From Marinifilum sp. N1E240 (GTDB lineage Bacteria; Bacteroidota; Bacteroidia; Bacteroidales; Marinifilaceae), in the NCBI RefSeq assembly GCF_009295825.1, contig NZ_WHKF01000002.1, forward strand, positions 620,001 through 684,000: a stretch of 64,000 nucleotides of DNA, written 5' to 3'. Below are positions 35,456 through 43,768 of this stretch, in pieces. The position numbers and the translations under genes were made by a program. Below the pieces are notes generated by a model. The model saw only the letters and a program-made list of their open reading frames with translations, was not told the origin of the DNA and did no database searches. Positions within the stretch are counted from its first letter, which is position 1. The number at the start of each line of letters is the position of its first letter.

Positions 35456-35896
35456 ATGTTACAAACACATGATAAGAAAATATCAATTGCCTGTATACAG
35501 CGTTATCTATCATTTACTCATAAAGTAGTCACCAGTGTTGAATTCTACAATAAGGATAATGAACTAATAGAAGATGTTGTAGATGAATTTGAATATGCTG
35601 TAGTAATACAGGGAGATAAAAGAATTAAAATATTAAATACTGAACTCTTAACTGATAAATATAATGGTGACTTAATTTCAAATATTAAATATGAATATGC
35701 TCATGAAAGAGCAGCTAATAAATCACATATTAAATTATTAATTAGAGCCAATATTAAAGACATAGGAATCATTGATAAAGCCTATGTGATAAAGAAGAAA
35801 AGTATAAGAAAGAAGAATAAAGAATTCCAATTGAACTTATACTATAAAGATAGAATGCTTGATTATATAATAGCATCTATCAACCTACCAAAATAA
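35456..35896 (+). CDS. Phage protein of unknown function upstream of terminase
   Basis: 146 residues, not recognised. A compact alpha/beta composition without membrane segments. The C-terminal half is very basic (KAYVIKKKSIRKKNKEF). It lies between the cos candidate and the small terminase, 11 bases from the latter, so a packaging or DNA-binding role is plausible but unproven. Confidence 0.65.
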   Translation: MLQTHDKKISIACIQRYLSFTHKVVTSVEFYNKDNELIEDVVDEFEYAVVIQGDKRIKILNTELLTDKYNGDLISNIKYEYAHERAANKSHIKLLIRANIKDIGIIDKAYVIKKKSIRKKNKEFQLNLYYKDRMLDYIIASINLPK

Positions 35897-35907
35897 AGAA
35901 AGAGAAT

Positions 35908-36264
35908 ATGAAGAAAGAATTAAAAGATACAATTCCTTCTGCTCTTCGAAAAGAACCTATAGCCAAAGCACATTACAAAATCCTAAAGGAGTTAATTGAA
36001 CAGGAAAGAGGCTTCACAAATATTGATGTCTTGCCTTGTACTCAAATGGCTTTAGTGTATCAGAACATCATTGAATATTCTGAAGAAGTCAAGAAAGAAC
36101 CAACATATATCGACCAGAAAACAGGAGCAATTAGAAAGCATCCTTTTATAGTAGAGATTAAATCTCTACAGTCTTTATATCTCACTTATGCAGTTCAATT
36201 AATGCTTACTCAGAAAAGTAAAAAGGAACTAAAGCCTACGGATAAAAATGAATTAGAATATTAA
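35908..36264 (+). CDS. Terminase small subunit (P27-like)
   Basis: 118 residues. The pattern of an N-terminal helical segment followed by YQNIIEYSEEVKKEPTYIDQ-x-TGAIRKHPFI and a long helix resembles P27-family small terminases, which bind the packaging site and recruit TerL. Its TAA overlaps the terL ATG (TAATG), indicating coupling. Confidence 0.75.
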   Translation: MKKELKDTIPSALRKEPIAKAHYKILKELIEQERGFTNIDVLPCTQMALVYQNIIEYSEEVKKEPTYIDQKTGAIRKHPFIVEIKSLQSLYLTYAVQLMLTQKSKKELKPTDKNELEY

Positions 36265-37994
36265 TGAATTATAAGAAAGTCGGAATTAAAAGAGTAGATG
36301 ATTATGTCATGGGTATTCTTAACGGTTCAGTTCTTGCTTCTTCTTCACTCCGTTCTATGATTGATGTTTTTGTAGAACTATCAAATGATAAAGATATTTA
36401 TTTTGATACGGCATGGGTACAGAGAATTATAAATGCTATAGAGAATAACTACAGAACAGTAGACAATAAGAAGATAGTGTTTTACCCTTTTCAGGCTTTC
36501 ATCATTGCAGGTATTCATGGATGGTTTTATAAAGAGGATAATTACAGAGTCGTAAAAGAAGCATTTATTCTAATGACAAGAGGTGGCGGTAAATCCTTTA
36601 TTGCTGCTATCCTTGGAATAATTGCAATCATGTTTCCAGACAGAACCGATAAGGAAAAGGCTGTTGTAAATATAGCTGCAAATTCAAAGGAACAAGCAGG
36701 TGAAGTATTTAAACAGGCTAAGGATATGTGTAAATATTCAGTTTCAAAATGTAGAAATGCATGGAAAATTCCTGAATCAGAATATAACCATCAGGGCATA
36801 TTGAAATTTAAAAATACTGATGGACAAATGTTTTGTATTAGTGCGGATAAGAAAAGGAATGATGGTAAAAATCCATCTTGTTTTATCTATGATGAAGTTT
36901 GGGCAGCAAAGGATTCTAAACTTAAAACAGCTTTAGAGTATACAGCAGGTAAAAGAGAGAACCCATTAGGTATTTATATTTCAACAGCAGGTGATATAAT
37001 GGATGGTTTGTTGAAAGAAATGTATGATACTTATAAAGAAGAATTACAAAATAAATCTCTTCCTAAATCAAAGTTTGCTTTAATATATGACTTGGATGAT
37101 GACGAAAAAGAATGTTGGGAAAAGTGTATAGAGAATAGAGCAGTTGAAAAAGTACATCCCTTATATATTCATGAAAGAAGAGTTAGAAATTTATATGATG
37201 ACCAGTTGAATAACTGTTTAAAATTGAAGTCTGAACAACCAGAATTTAAAACTAAATTATTAAATGTTTTTGTAGAAAACAGTGAAGTCTGGATATCGGC
37301 AAATGATGTAAGAAAGAGATGTACTGAAAAAGTAGATTTTGAAGATTATAGAGGTTGTCAGTGTTGGATTGGCTTGGATTTGAGTTCGGTGAGCGATTTA
37401 ACTTCAGTCACTTATTTAATATTTAAGGATGGGAAATATATTTTCAAATCAGTTCCATATTTGCCTAAGATTGGTTTTGAAAATTGTTATAACTATCACT
37501 TCTTTAAAACAATGCATGATGCAGGTTATTTAAAATTAACTCCATCAGCAACGGTAGATTATAATTATGTGACTATGGATATTGAAAGAAATAGAAATAA
37601 TTACAATCTGGATGTTATGGCTATACTGTTTGATTTTTCCCTAAGTGGAGGGATTACACCTCAATTACAAAATTCAGGTTTTCATCTTGTAAAACATGGA
37701 CAAGGCTATGGTCATTTTGGTAAACCAACAAAGGAATTAGAGTTGTTAATAATAGATGATAATAAGTATGAAGTTATTATAGATGATAATCCTATGACTC
37801 GTTATTGTTTTAAGAATTCTGTTTTAAAAACAGATAATAATAACAATCCTAAGCCTTTTAAGAAAAATGATTCAAATAAATACAAAATAGATATCGTGAT
37901 TACAATGATTCAGGCACTTAGTGGCTTTATGCACGATAATGAAAACGGATATGTAGGAAATGTTAGTGATAATATTGCAGTGTTCAACTACTAA
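36264..37994 (+). CDS. Terminase large subunit
   Basis: ATP-driven DNA packaging motor and nuclease, 576 residues, normal for the HK97 / Terminase_1 group. The N-terminal ATPase carries Walker A TRGGGKS (105-111) and Walker B FIYDEVW (acidic pair at about 210-211). The C-terminal RNase H-like nuclease begins with IGLDLSSVSDLTS (first catalytic Asp about 370) and includes a later acidic LDVMAILFDFS segment. It is coupled to the small subunit by TAATG and followed by the portal gene. Confidence 0.94.
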   Translation: MNYKKVGIKRVDDYVMGILNGSVLASSSLRSMIDVFVELSNDKDIYFDTAWVQRIINAIENNYRTVDNKKIVFYPFQAFIIAGIHGWFYKEDNYRVVKEAFILMTRGGGKSFIAAILGIIAIMFPDRTDKEKAVVNIAANSKEQAGEVFKQAKDMCKYSVSKCRNAWKIPESEYNHQGILKFKNTDGQMFCISADKKRNDGKNPSCFIYDEVWAAKDSKLKTALEYTAGKRENPLGIYISTAGDIMDGLLKEMYDTYKEELQNKSLPKSKFALIYDLDDDEKECWEKCIENRAVEKVHPLYIHERRVRNLYDDQLNNCLKLKSEQPEFKTKLLNVFVENSEVWISANDVRKRCTEKVDFEDYRGCQCWIGLDLSSVSDLTSVTYLIFKDGKYIFKSVPYLPKIGFENCYNYHFFKTMHDAGYLKLTPSATVDYNYVTMDIERNRNNYNLDVMAILFDFSLSGGITPQLQNSGFHLVKHGQGYGHFGKPTKELELLIIDDNKYEVIIDDNPMTRYCFKNSVLKTDNNNNPKPFKKNDSNKYKIDIVITMIQALSGFMHDNENGYVGNVSDNIAVFNY

Positions 37995-38027
37995 AACAAG
38001 AACACATAAAAAAGAATAAAAATATGA

Positions 38028-39302
38028 ATGCAATTAGTAAATATTAATTATTCACAAGAACAAAAATCACAACAAAAAATAAGAAGTGAACCAACTTCTA
38101 CAGGTGCAAGTTTTTCAACAATATCAGGATTTGAAGGAATTCTTGGTGGTGGTGATAATACAAATTTACCTGCTGCTTATGCTTGTATTCTTGCTATTGC
38201 AAATGGTGTTAGTACTTGTCCTATAAAAGTCTTTGAAATTACTGATGAAGGAAAAGTACATAGACCTAATCACAGAGTACAGAAGGTGCTAAATAACCCT
38301 AATAAGTTACACACCCGAAATGAAGTAATGAGACAATTTATCTGGAATAGTTTAACAGGTAATGGTAATGGTTATTTGATGTTGAAAAAAGATAACTATG
38401 GTGTATTAGAAGAAATTATTCCAATAAAAAACCAATATGTTAGAGTTATTCCCAATAATCAATTTATTCCAAGTGATGTAGAATATGATGTAAATGGATA
38501 TGGGGTAATTGAATCACCTTCTATGGCACATATTTGGGAAAATACAGATAACGGTTATGAAGGTACACCTTTAAATGCTTATGCTGCTGATACGCTTGAA
38601 ATAGCCAACCATTCAGAAAATACAGCTAAGAAATTCTTTAAAAATGGTGCAAATTTTTCTGCTGTTATTAACCTTAAAGGAAGGACTACAGAGAATAGAA
38701 TTAAAGATACACGTAATAGTGTAGCATCAGCTTTAAGTGATGGTGGTGGTCTTGTGTTCACTCAAGGTGAATCAATGGATATTAAGCCGATTTCAGTAGA
38801 CCCTAAAAATTCTCAATTACTTGAATCAAGAGCTTATAATGATTTAAATGTAGCACGTTATTATGGTGTTATTCCACAAAAAATCAATGCAGGTAAGATA
38901 AGTTATAATACACTGGAAGCTGCTCAATTAGCTTTTACTAGTGAAAGTTTAGAACCTCGATTTGATAAAGTTGAACAGGAGCTTAACAGAAAATTATTCA
39001 CACAAAAAGAGGTTGGAAAATTCATAGTTGAATTTGACCGTACAGCTAATATTCTGGGTGATATGAAGTCAAGAATCGAATATTGGTATAAGGCTATTAT
39101 GTGCGGAATTTCTACACCTGCTAATGCTGCTAAGAATTTAAATATTCCTACAAGTGAAGAAGCTAATCAGTATGTAGTTGTTGGTGGTATGACTCCATTA
39201 TCTATGCTTGATGAAATAGCAAGAAATCAGATAGATAATAGAATTCAATCGACTGAAGAGGAAGACAAGCCTAAAGAACCTGATATTGTTGAAAATGAAT
39301 AA
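38028..39302 (+). CDS. Portal protein (HK97 family)
   Basis: 424 residues forming the dodecameric head vertex for DNA entry. Family motifs: AYACILAIANGVSTCPIKV near residue 50, NPNKLHTRNEVMRQFIWN, the conserved LTGNGNGYL, and ARYYGVIPQKI with the long C-terminal crown helix region. The start at 38028 overlaps an out-of-frame ATG at 38024 that ends after seven codons, an arrangement repeated at other starts in this phage. Confidence 0.92.
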   Translation: MQLVNINYSQEQKSQQKIRSEPTSTGASFSTISGFEGILGGGDNTNLPAAYACILAIANGVSTCPIKVFEITDEGKVHRPNHRVQKVLNNPNKLHTRNEVMRQFIWNSLTGNGNGYLMLKKDNYGVLEEIIPIKNQYVRVIPNNQFIPSDVEYDVNGYGVIESPSMAHIWENTDNGYEGTPLNAYAADTLEIANHSENTAKKFFKNGANFSAVINLKGRTTENRIKDTRNSVASALSDGGGLVFTQGESMDIKPISVDPKNSQLLESRAYNDLNVARYYGVIPQKINAGKISYNTLEAAQLAFTSESLEPRFDKVEQELNRKLFTQKEVGKFIVEFDRTANILGDMKSRIEYWYKAIMCGISTPANAAKNLNIPTSEEANQYVVVGGMTPLSMLDEIARNQIDNRIQSTEEEDKPKEPDIVENE

Positions 39303-39321
39303 AAAAGAATCTCAATATTAA

Positions 39322-41010
39322 ATGAGTAAAGAAAAGCAAATAAGAAGCTTAACTACAACTATTACAGCACCCCAAAATGATAAAGATGAATGGATATTAG
39401 AAGGTCGTTTTATTACTTATAATTCAGCTTCTAAGTATATGGGTTTTTATGAAAAAGTGGTGCGTGGTGCAGTACATATCAAGAGAGATATAATAATGAC
39501 CTCAAATCATATAGATGGTGAAATTTTGGGGAGACAAAGGAACTCAACCTTAGTTTTATTTGAAAAGGATGATGGATATTATTACAGATGCCAATTAAAT
39601 AAGGAAGACCCACAACATCAATCAGTTTATGCAAAAGCTAAAAGAGAAGATTTGTATGGTAATTCATTTGAATTTTTTGAAGATGAAGACCAAACCAAAA
39701 TTGAATATGATGAAAATGGGATAGAGGTAAGGACTATTCATTATCTAGAATTATTGGCGGTTAATATAGTTGTTAACCCTGCTTATGTTGATTCATTTGC
39801 AAAAGCACGTTCAGAAGTAATTACTGAACAAAAAGAAAAGAAAAAAGAAGTACGAACATTTATGAAAATTGATGAAATGAAGCAAAAGAGAGCAGAAGTA
39901 ATTACTAAAATGGAAGCTCTTGAAACTAAAGCTGAAAAAGAAAATCGTGAATTAGAAGAAAACGAAGTAAAAGAAAGAAATGAGTTGTTGACACAATCAA
40001 CAGAATTAGGTAATAAAATTGATAATCAAATTGCTATCAATAAAGAAAAAGCACGTTCATTCGAAGATGTGAAAATCGAAGGTGAACCATTAAAAAATAA
40101 GAGAAATGAAATGACAAATTGGACTCTTCCAAATTCGGATGATAAAAAAGTTAGAAGTATTCCTACTTCAATGTTTAAAAAAGAAAGAGCGCAATCAATT
40201 ACTGATAACCCTCAAGTTACTCAATCAAATAAATCATTAGCTACTTCATTGTATCCTGAGCAACTTTTAAATAAGCTTGGTGTACAAGTTACTTTTGAGC
40301 CTCAAATGGTTGAAAAAGTTGTTGCAAACCGTTTAACTGGTGTAGCAGGTTTTAAAGGTGAAAATGAAGCAGGTGATAATAAATCTGTAACCTTTCGTAC
40401 AGTTGTATTGCGAGCGAGAAAAATTCCATTTGATGTACTTGTTGGAAAGCGTTTTGTAAGAGAAGATATTGTTGGAGCAACTGCACAAGTTATTCAAGAA
40501 TCAAAGGTTCATTTAGAAGAATCAATTGAAGCCGAATTATTTTCTGCTACAGTACGAGGAGAGAAAAACCCTGGTGGACTTTTTGCAATGGGTACAGCAG
40601 TAGACCATGTAAGTGCAGGTGTTAATTATCAAGCTGTATTGGGATGGAGAAAGAAATTAGCAGAGAAACATGTAAATGTTGGTAAAGCTAAATTTGTTAC
40701 TTCTTATCTAATGGATAATACAATGAGAGGTGAAGCAATTGATGCAGGTTCAGGTAAATTTTTGCTTGAAGGTGATACAATTACTAACACAGGAGTTAAA
40801 GTATTAGCATCTCCTTTTATTCAGGATGATACAGCTTTAATGGGTGACTTCTCACACGTTTTAGTTAATTTCTTCGAGAATGCAACGGTTGAATATGACC
40901 CTTATACTTATATGGGTACTTCTCAAGTTCGTTACCACTTTGAAGTAGAAGTTGATTGGAATATTCTACACCAAGAAGCCATTCTTGCAATTACTAACAT
41001 CTTAGCGTAA
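39322..41010 (+). CDS. Fused prohead protease and HK97-type major capsid protein
   Basis: 562 residues with three parts. 1-165: S78-like prohead protease, with H63 in TSNHIDGEILGR and S115 in DLYGNSFEFF. About 176-250: Glu/Lys-rich coiled coil serving as the scaffolding delta domain. About 290-562: HK97-fold capsid (SLYPEQLLNKLGVQVTFEP, DHVSAGVNYQAVLGWRK, GDFSHVLVNFFENATVEYD). Most HK97-like phages use two genes. Here one polypeptide must self-cleave at maturation, probably between about 260 and 300. No stop or frameshift separates the parts. A terminator follows. Confidence 0.92.
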   Translation: MSKEKQIRSLTTTITAPQNDKDEWILEGRFITYNSASKYMGFYEKVVRGAVHIKRDIIMTSNHIDGEILGRQRNSTLVLFEKDDGYYYRCQLNKEDPQHQSVYAKAKREDLYGNSFEFFEDEDQTKIEYDENGIEVRTIHYLELLAVNIVVNPAYVDSFAKARSEVITEQKEKKKEVRTFMKIDEMKQKRAEVITKMEALETKAEKENRELEENEVKERNELLTQSTELGNKIDNQIAINKEKARSFEDVKIEGEPLKNKRNEMTNWTLPNSDDKKVRSIPTSMFKKERAQSITDNPQVTQSNKSLATSLYPEQLLNKLGVQVTFEPQMVEKVVANRLTGVAGFKGENEAGDNKSVTFRTVVLRARKIPFDVLVGKRFVREDIVGATAQVIQESKVHLEESIEAELFSATVRGEKNPGGLFAMGTAVDHVSAGVNYQAVLGWRKKLAEKHVNVGKAKFVTSYLMDNTMRGEAIDAGSGKFLLEGDTITNTGVKVLASPFIQDDTALMGDFSHVLVNFFENATVEYDPYTYMGTSQVRYHFEVEVDWNILHQEAILAITNILA

Positions 41011-41029
41011 GCAATTTATATAATTTCCT

Positions 41030-41056
41030 AGGGGGTGTATTAATACACCCTCTTTT
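41030..41056 (+). terminator. Terminator after capsid gene
   Basis: AGGGGGTGTAT / ATACACCCTCT 11-bp stem (one G-T pair) with a TA turn, then TTT. It fits the need for excess capsid transcript. Confidence 0.88.
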
Positions 41057-41077
41057 ACAAAAAAATAAGAGGAAAAT

Positions 41078-41368
41078 ATGACATTAGAAGATGTAAAGAA
41101 AGAACTTAAAATTAGTAATAATAAGCTAGATGATAAGCTTGATAGATTAATTCTCTTATCGAAATCAATGGTTGAAATGGAAACACAAAGAACCATTGAG
41201 GAAATAGAAGAATTATTCCCTGAATCACCTGAAATTATTTACCAATCTCGTTTGATGTTCATTGAAGATTATAAGAATTACACAGGTAATTTATCAGATA
41301 AGAAAATTGAAATAAATAGTAAAGGAAGTTACTACTTATTAGCACCATTTCGAAAGGAGTTTGTGTAA
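41078..41368 (+). CDS. Head-tail connector protein (gp6-like)
   Basis: 96 residues. MTLEDVKKELKISNNKLDDKLDRLI and the following helical hairpin resemble HK97 gp6 / phage_QLRG-type adaptors that form a ring below the portal. Position directly after capsid supports this. It overlaps the next gene by one base (TAATG). Confidence 0.75.
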   Translation: MTLEDVKKELKISNNKLDDKLDRLILLSKSMVEMETQRTIEEIEELFPESPEIIYQSRLMFIEDYKNYTGNLSDKKIEINSKGSYYLLAPFRKEFV

Positions 41369-41694
41369 TGTTATCAGCAGGTGAATTAAACGAAAATGTA
41401 ATCATTAAAAAATACTCAAAAACAGTTTCAGAATTATCAGGAAGTGTATCAAAAGGGTATAATATTTCATGTGATGTATGGTGTAAGATAATAATCTATT
41501 CTGGTGGTGAAATAATAGATAATAACAAGCTTATTAATACACTGAAGATTAAAATGTATTGTCGTTATGATGATGCAGAAGATATTACAGATAAGGATAG
41601 AATAGAGTATGATGGTGATGATTATAATATCATATTCAAAAATCCAAATAAACAAAAACAGGAGATTGTTTTTGATTTAGAAAAAATAACATAA
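41368..41694 (+). CDS. Head closure / head-tail adaptor protein
   Basis: 108 residues, beta-rich. LNENVIIKKYSK at the start and DRIEYDGDDYNIIFKNP in the middle match the SPP1 gp16 / HK97 gp7-like stopper fold (phage head-tail joining family). It starts on the last base of the connector stop. Confidence 0.75.
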   Translation: MLSAGELNENVIIKKYSKTVSELSGSVSKGYNISCDVWCKIIIYSGGEIIDNNKLINTLKIKMYCRYDDAEDITDKDRIEYDGDDYNIIFKNPNKQKQEIVFDLEKIT

Positions 41695-41700
41695 TTAATA

Positions 41701-42123
41701 ATGGGTGTTATTTTATCAGGTGTTAAAATTCTGGATGAAATATACAACGAATTTACAACATCAGAACAAAAAGGAATAGACTTAAAAGTCTTTAAAAAAG
41801 TTGCTAAACCTCTTATCAAAGAAATAAGAAATAATCTTAAGCCAAATAAGAAAACAGGCAATCTAGCAAAGTCTATAGGAACAAAGAATATAAAGGGAAA
41901 GAAGGGGCTTCGAATAGGTGCTAGAGTGTTTGGTAATTGGCGTGGTTATCATGGTCATTTATTAGAGAATGGTACTGGAAATAGGGGTAAATATGGTACA
42001 ATGAAGGGTACAAATTATTTCTCGGGAGCTATAACTACTACTGCTAATGTATCAGAAGATATCATGGTTAAAGAATATGCTGAAATCATTACTTCTATTA
42101 TCCAAAAGGCTAAAAAACAATAA
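41701..42123 (+). CDS. HK97 gp10-like minor tail / neck protein
   Basis: 140 residues. The pattern of a helical N-terminus, TGNLAKSIGTKNIKG, RIGARVFGNWRGYHGHLLENGTG and a C-terminal helix is that of HK97_gp10 family proteins at the tail-proximal neck. Short spacing to both neighbours indicates one operon. Confidence 0.82.
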   Translation: MGVILSGVKILDEIYNEFTTSEQKGIDLKVFKKVAKPLIKEIRNNLKPNKKTGNLAKSIGTKNIKGKKGLRIGARVFGNWRGYHGHLLENGTGNRGKYGTMKGTNYFSGAITTTANVSEDIMVKEYAEIITSIIQKAKKQ

Positions 42124-42130
42124 AATATGA

Positions 42131-42493
42131 ATGAATTTAACAAGTTTTATTAATCTTAAGTTAAAAGAAAATGCTGAAATAGTTGAAATCACTAAAAATC
42201 AAATATACCCTGTATGTGCTGAATCAGATACAACAGGTAATTATATTGTATTTCAGCAAGATAATCAAGACCCTAAATATTCTCAAGATTCCCTTAGAAG
42301 AAATAAAAAAACGTCACTTACTGCACGTATCTATATAGTATCTCAAGACTATGATAAAGCAGTGGAAATTCTGGAAAAAGTAACAAATATTCTTGAAGAT
42401 GCAGGTTGTGAATATACATCATTGTATAATGAAGATTACGACCAAATTCATGAATATTATGTTATTGAAACTCAGATTAAAAAAAGAATTTAA
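42131..42493 (+). CDS. Tail terminator protein (DUF3168-like)
   Basis: 120 residues. ITKNQIYPVCAESDTTGNYIVFQQDN near the N-terminus and TARIYIVSQDYDKAVEILEKV are the usual DUF3168 / gpU-like pattern for the ring that caps the tail tube. It starts 7 bases after the gp10-like gene and overlaps an out-of-frame ATG at 42127. Confidence 0.78.
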   Translation: MNLTSFINLKLKENAEIVEITKNQIYPVCAESDTTGNYIVFQQDNQDPKYSQDSLRRNKKTSLTARIYIVSQDYDKAVEILEKVTNILEDAGCEYTSLYNEDYDQIHEYYVIETQIKKRI

Positions 42494-42499
42494 ATATAA

Positions 42500-42964
42500 A
42501 TGTCACAAGAAATAGTAAGCGGAAATGAAGCAATTTTATACGCATCAAATGATAATGGAACAAATTGGAAGCCTTTCATGTTAGCAAGTGGTTATTCACT
42601 ATCAACAAACATGTCAACCCGTAATGTAGGTACACAAGAATCAGGAGATTGGGAAGAATTTGTTGGTGATGTGTTATCATGGAATTCAACATATAATGGT
42701 TCAGTTGGTCATGGTGTAGCAGAAGCAGGTATTATTGATAAATTCAATTTATTAGAATTATTCATTTCAAAACAACCTCTTTTGTTGAAAATGGGTCTAA
42801 AAGGTGCTTCTTACAAAGTTGCTGATGATGATGCAGGTTATTTGAAAGGTAAAGCAATAATCACAGATTATAAAGAAGACGGAAATCGAGGAGATAATAG
42901 AAGTTATTCGGTAGACTTTCAAGGTACAGGAGAATTAGAAGTAGTTAAACCAGTATCGGCTTAA
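42500..42964 (+). CDS. Major tail tube protein
   Basis: 154 residues. Beta-rich with ILYASNDNGTNWKPFMLASGYSL, RNVGTQESGDWEEF and DYKEDGNRGDNRSYSVDFQGTGEL near the C-terminus, matching TP901-1/phi13-type major tail proteins in size and layout. It is followed directly by a very strong terminator, as expected for a highly expressed gene. Confidence 0.85.
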   Translation: MSQEIVSGNEAILYASNDNGTNWKPFMLASGYSLSTNMSTRNVGTQESGDWEEFVGDVLSWNSTYNGSVGHGVAEAGIIDKFNLLELFISKQPLLLKMGLKGASYKVADDDAGYLKGKAIITDYKEDGNRGDNRSYSVDFQGTGELEVVKPVSA

Positions 42965-42984
42965 TAACCACAATGAAATTATAT

Positions 42985-43015
42985 AAAAGGGTGTAAAATA
43001 TTACACCCTTTTTTT
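42985..43015 (+). terminator. Strong terminator after major tail protein
   Basis: Perfect 12-bp stem AAAAGGGTGTAA / TTACACCCTTTT with loop AATA, then TTT. Downstream tail genes need read-through or another promoter. Confidence 0.93.
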
Positions 43016-43035
43016 GAAAAAACTAAGATGAAAAA

Positions 43036-43455
43036 ATGATTTATAACACAATAAATATAAACGGCAATAACTACGATTTTAAAGCTTCTTTTCTAGCATT
43101 AGCTTATTATCAGGATGCGAAAGGAGAGGACTTTGTATTATTCAAAGAAAACCAATTTTATGATGCTAAATCAGATAATGATAATACAGGTACGGATACA
43201 AATGGAAATACACAAATGGTTATCAATTCTTATATCAATATGATGGATATGATGTACTGTAGTATTCAAGCAGCTTGTATTGAGAATAAACGAGATTTTA
43301 ATCTTCAACTCACAGAATATTATAGAGAATGTTCAAAAGATTTAGATTTTGGAACAAAACTTATAAAAGCACTTTATAAGGAATTTCTTAATGAAGATTT
43401 ACCTGAAAATAAGGAAGAAGATAATAAGGAGGAAGAAGTAAAAAAAAACATGTAA
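43036..43455 (+). CDS. Tail assembly chaperone, short form (gpG analogue)
   Basis: 139 residues. It lies between the major tail protein and the tape measure, as tail assembly chaperones do. The N-terminal part MIYNTININGNNYDFKASF and helical core are typical. The C-terminus is acidic (ENKEEDNKEEEVKKNM) and the last codons run through an A8C slippery stretch. A fraction of ribosomes is expected to shift -1 at 43443-43449 and continue into the T part (43449-43763). Confidence 0.85.
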   Translation: MIYNTININGNNYDFKASFLALAYYQDAKGEDFVLFKENQFYDAKSDNDNTGTDTNGNTQMVINSYINMMDMMYCSIQAACIENKRDFNLQLTEYYRECSKDLDFGTKLIKALYKEFLNEDLPENKEEDNKEEEVKKNM

Positions 43456-43472
43456 GCATAAGTGAATGCTTA
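43443..43472 (+). promoter_or_regulatory. Programmed -1 ribosomal frameshift site
   Basis: The heptamer A AAA AAC is in the correct phase (43443-43449) at the end of the gpG-like frame. Three bases later is a hairpin TAAGCAT / ATGCTTA with a 6-base loop (43453-43472) that could stimulate slipping. The -1 frame then reads HVSISECLSIAVIDFG without a stop straight into the ATG at 43497. Confidence 0.85.
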
Positions 43473-43763
43473 TCTATAGCCGTAATAGATTTTGGTATGA
43501 GTAAAGATGATTTTTATTCATTACGACCAAAAGAATTTTTTCAAATCCATCACCAATTTGTACTAAAAGAAAGTAAACAATGGGAGAAAGTAAGATGGTT
43601 AGCTACTACTATTATCAACTTTAACGGAATGCAAAAAACAGCCATTGAAGAGACTGATTTATTGAAGTTGCCAACCGATAAAGAGAAGAAAGTCAAAAAG
43701 GTGGATTTGAGCAATAATACAAGGGAAAGAATGATAGACCTTGATGAAAAATGGAATTATTAA
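43449..43763 (+). CDS. Tail assembly chaperone T extension (gpT part of gpGT)
   Basis: After the -1 shift, 104 residues are added to the first 138 residues of the gpG-like protein to make a fusion of about 242 residues. The segment ECLSIAVIDFGMSKDDFYSLRPKEFFQIHHQF is typical of T domains, with the Gly-Met-Ser then Phe/Tyr-rich pattern. An independent start at ATG 43497 would give 88 residues and drop the conserved leading part, so the fusion is preferred. gpGT wraps the tape measure and recruits tube subunits; it is not in the final virion. Confidence 0.83.
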   Translation, partial: HVSISECLSIAVIDFGMSKDDFYSLRPKEFFQIHHQFVLKESKQWEKVRWLATTIINFNGMQKTAIEETDLLKLPTDKEKKVKKVDLSNNTRERMIDLDEKWNY

Positions 43764-43768
43764 TATAA

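Noticed and set aside
43497-43763. Independent 88-residue gene
   Set aside because: The -1 frame is open from the slippery site and the conserved part begins before this ATG, so a frameshift fusion explains it better.
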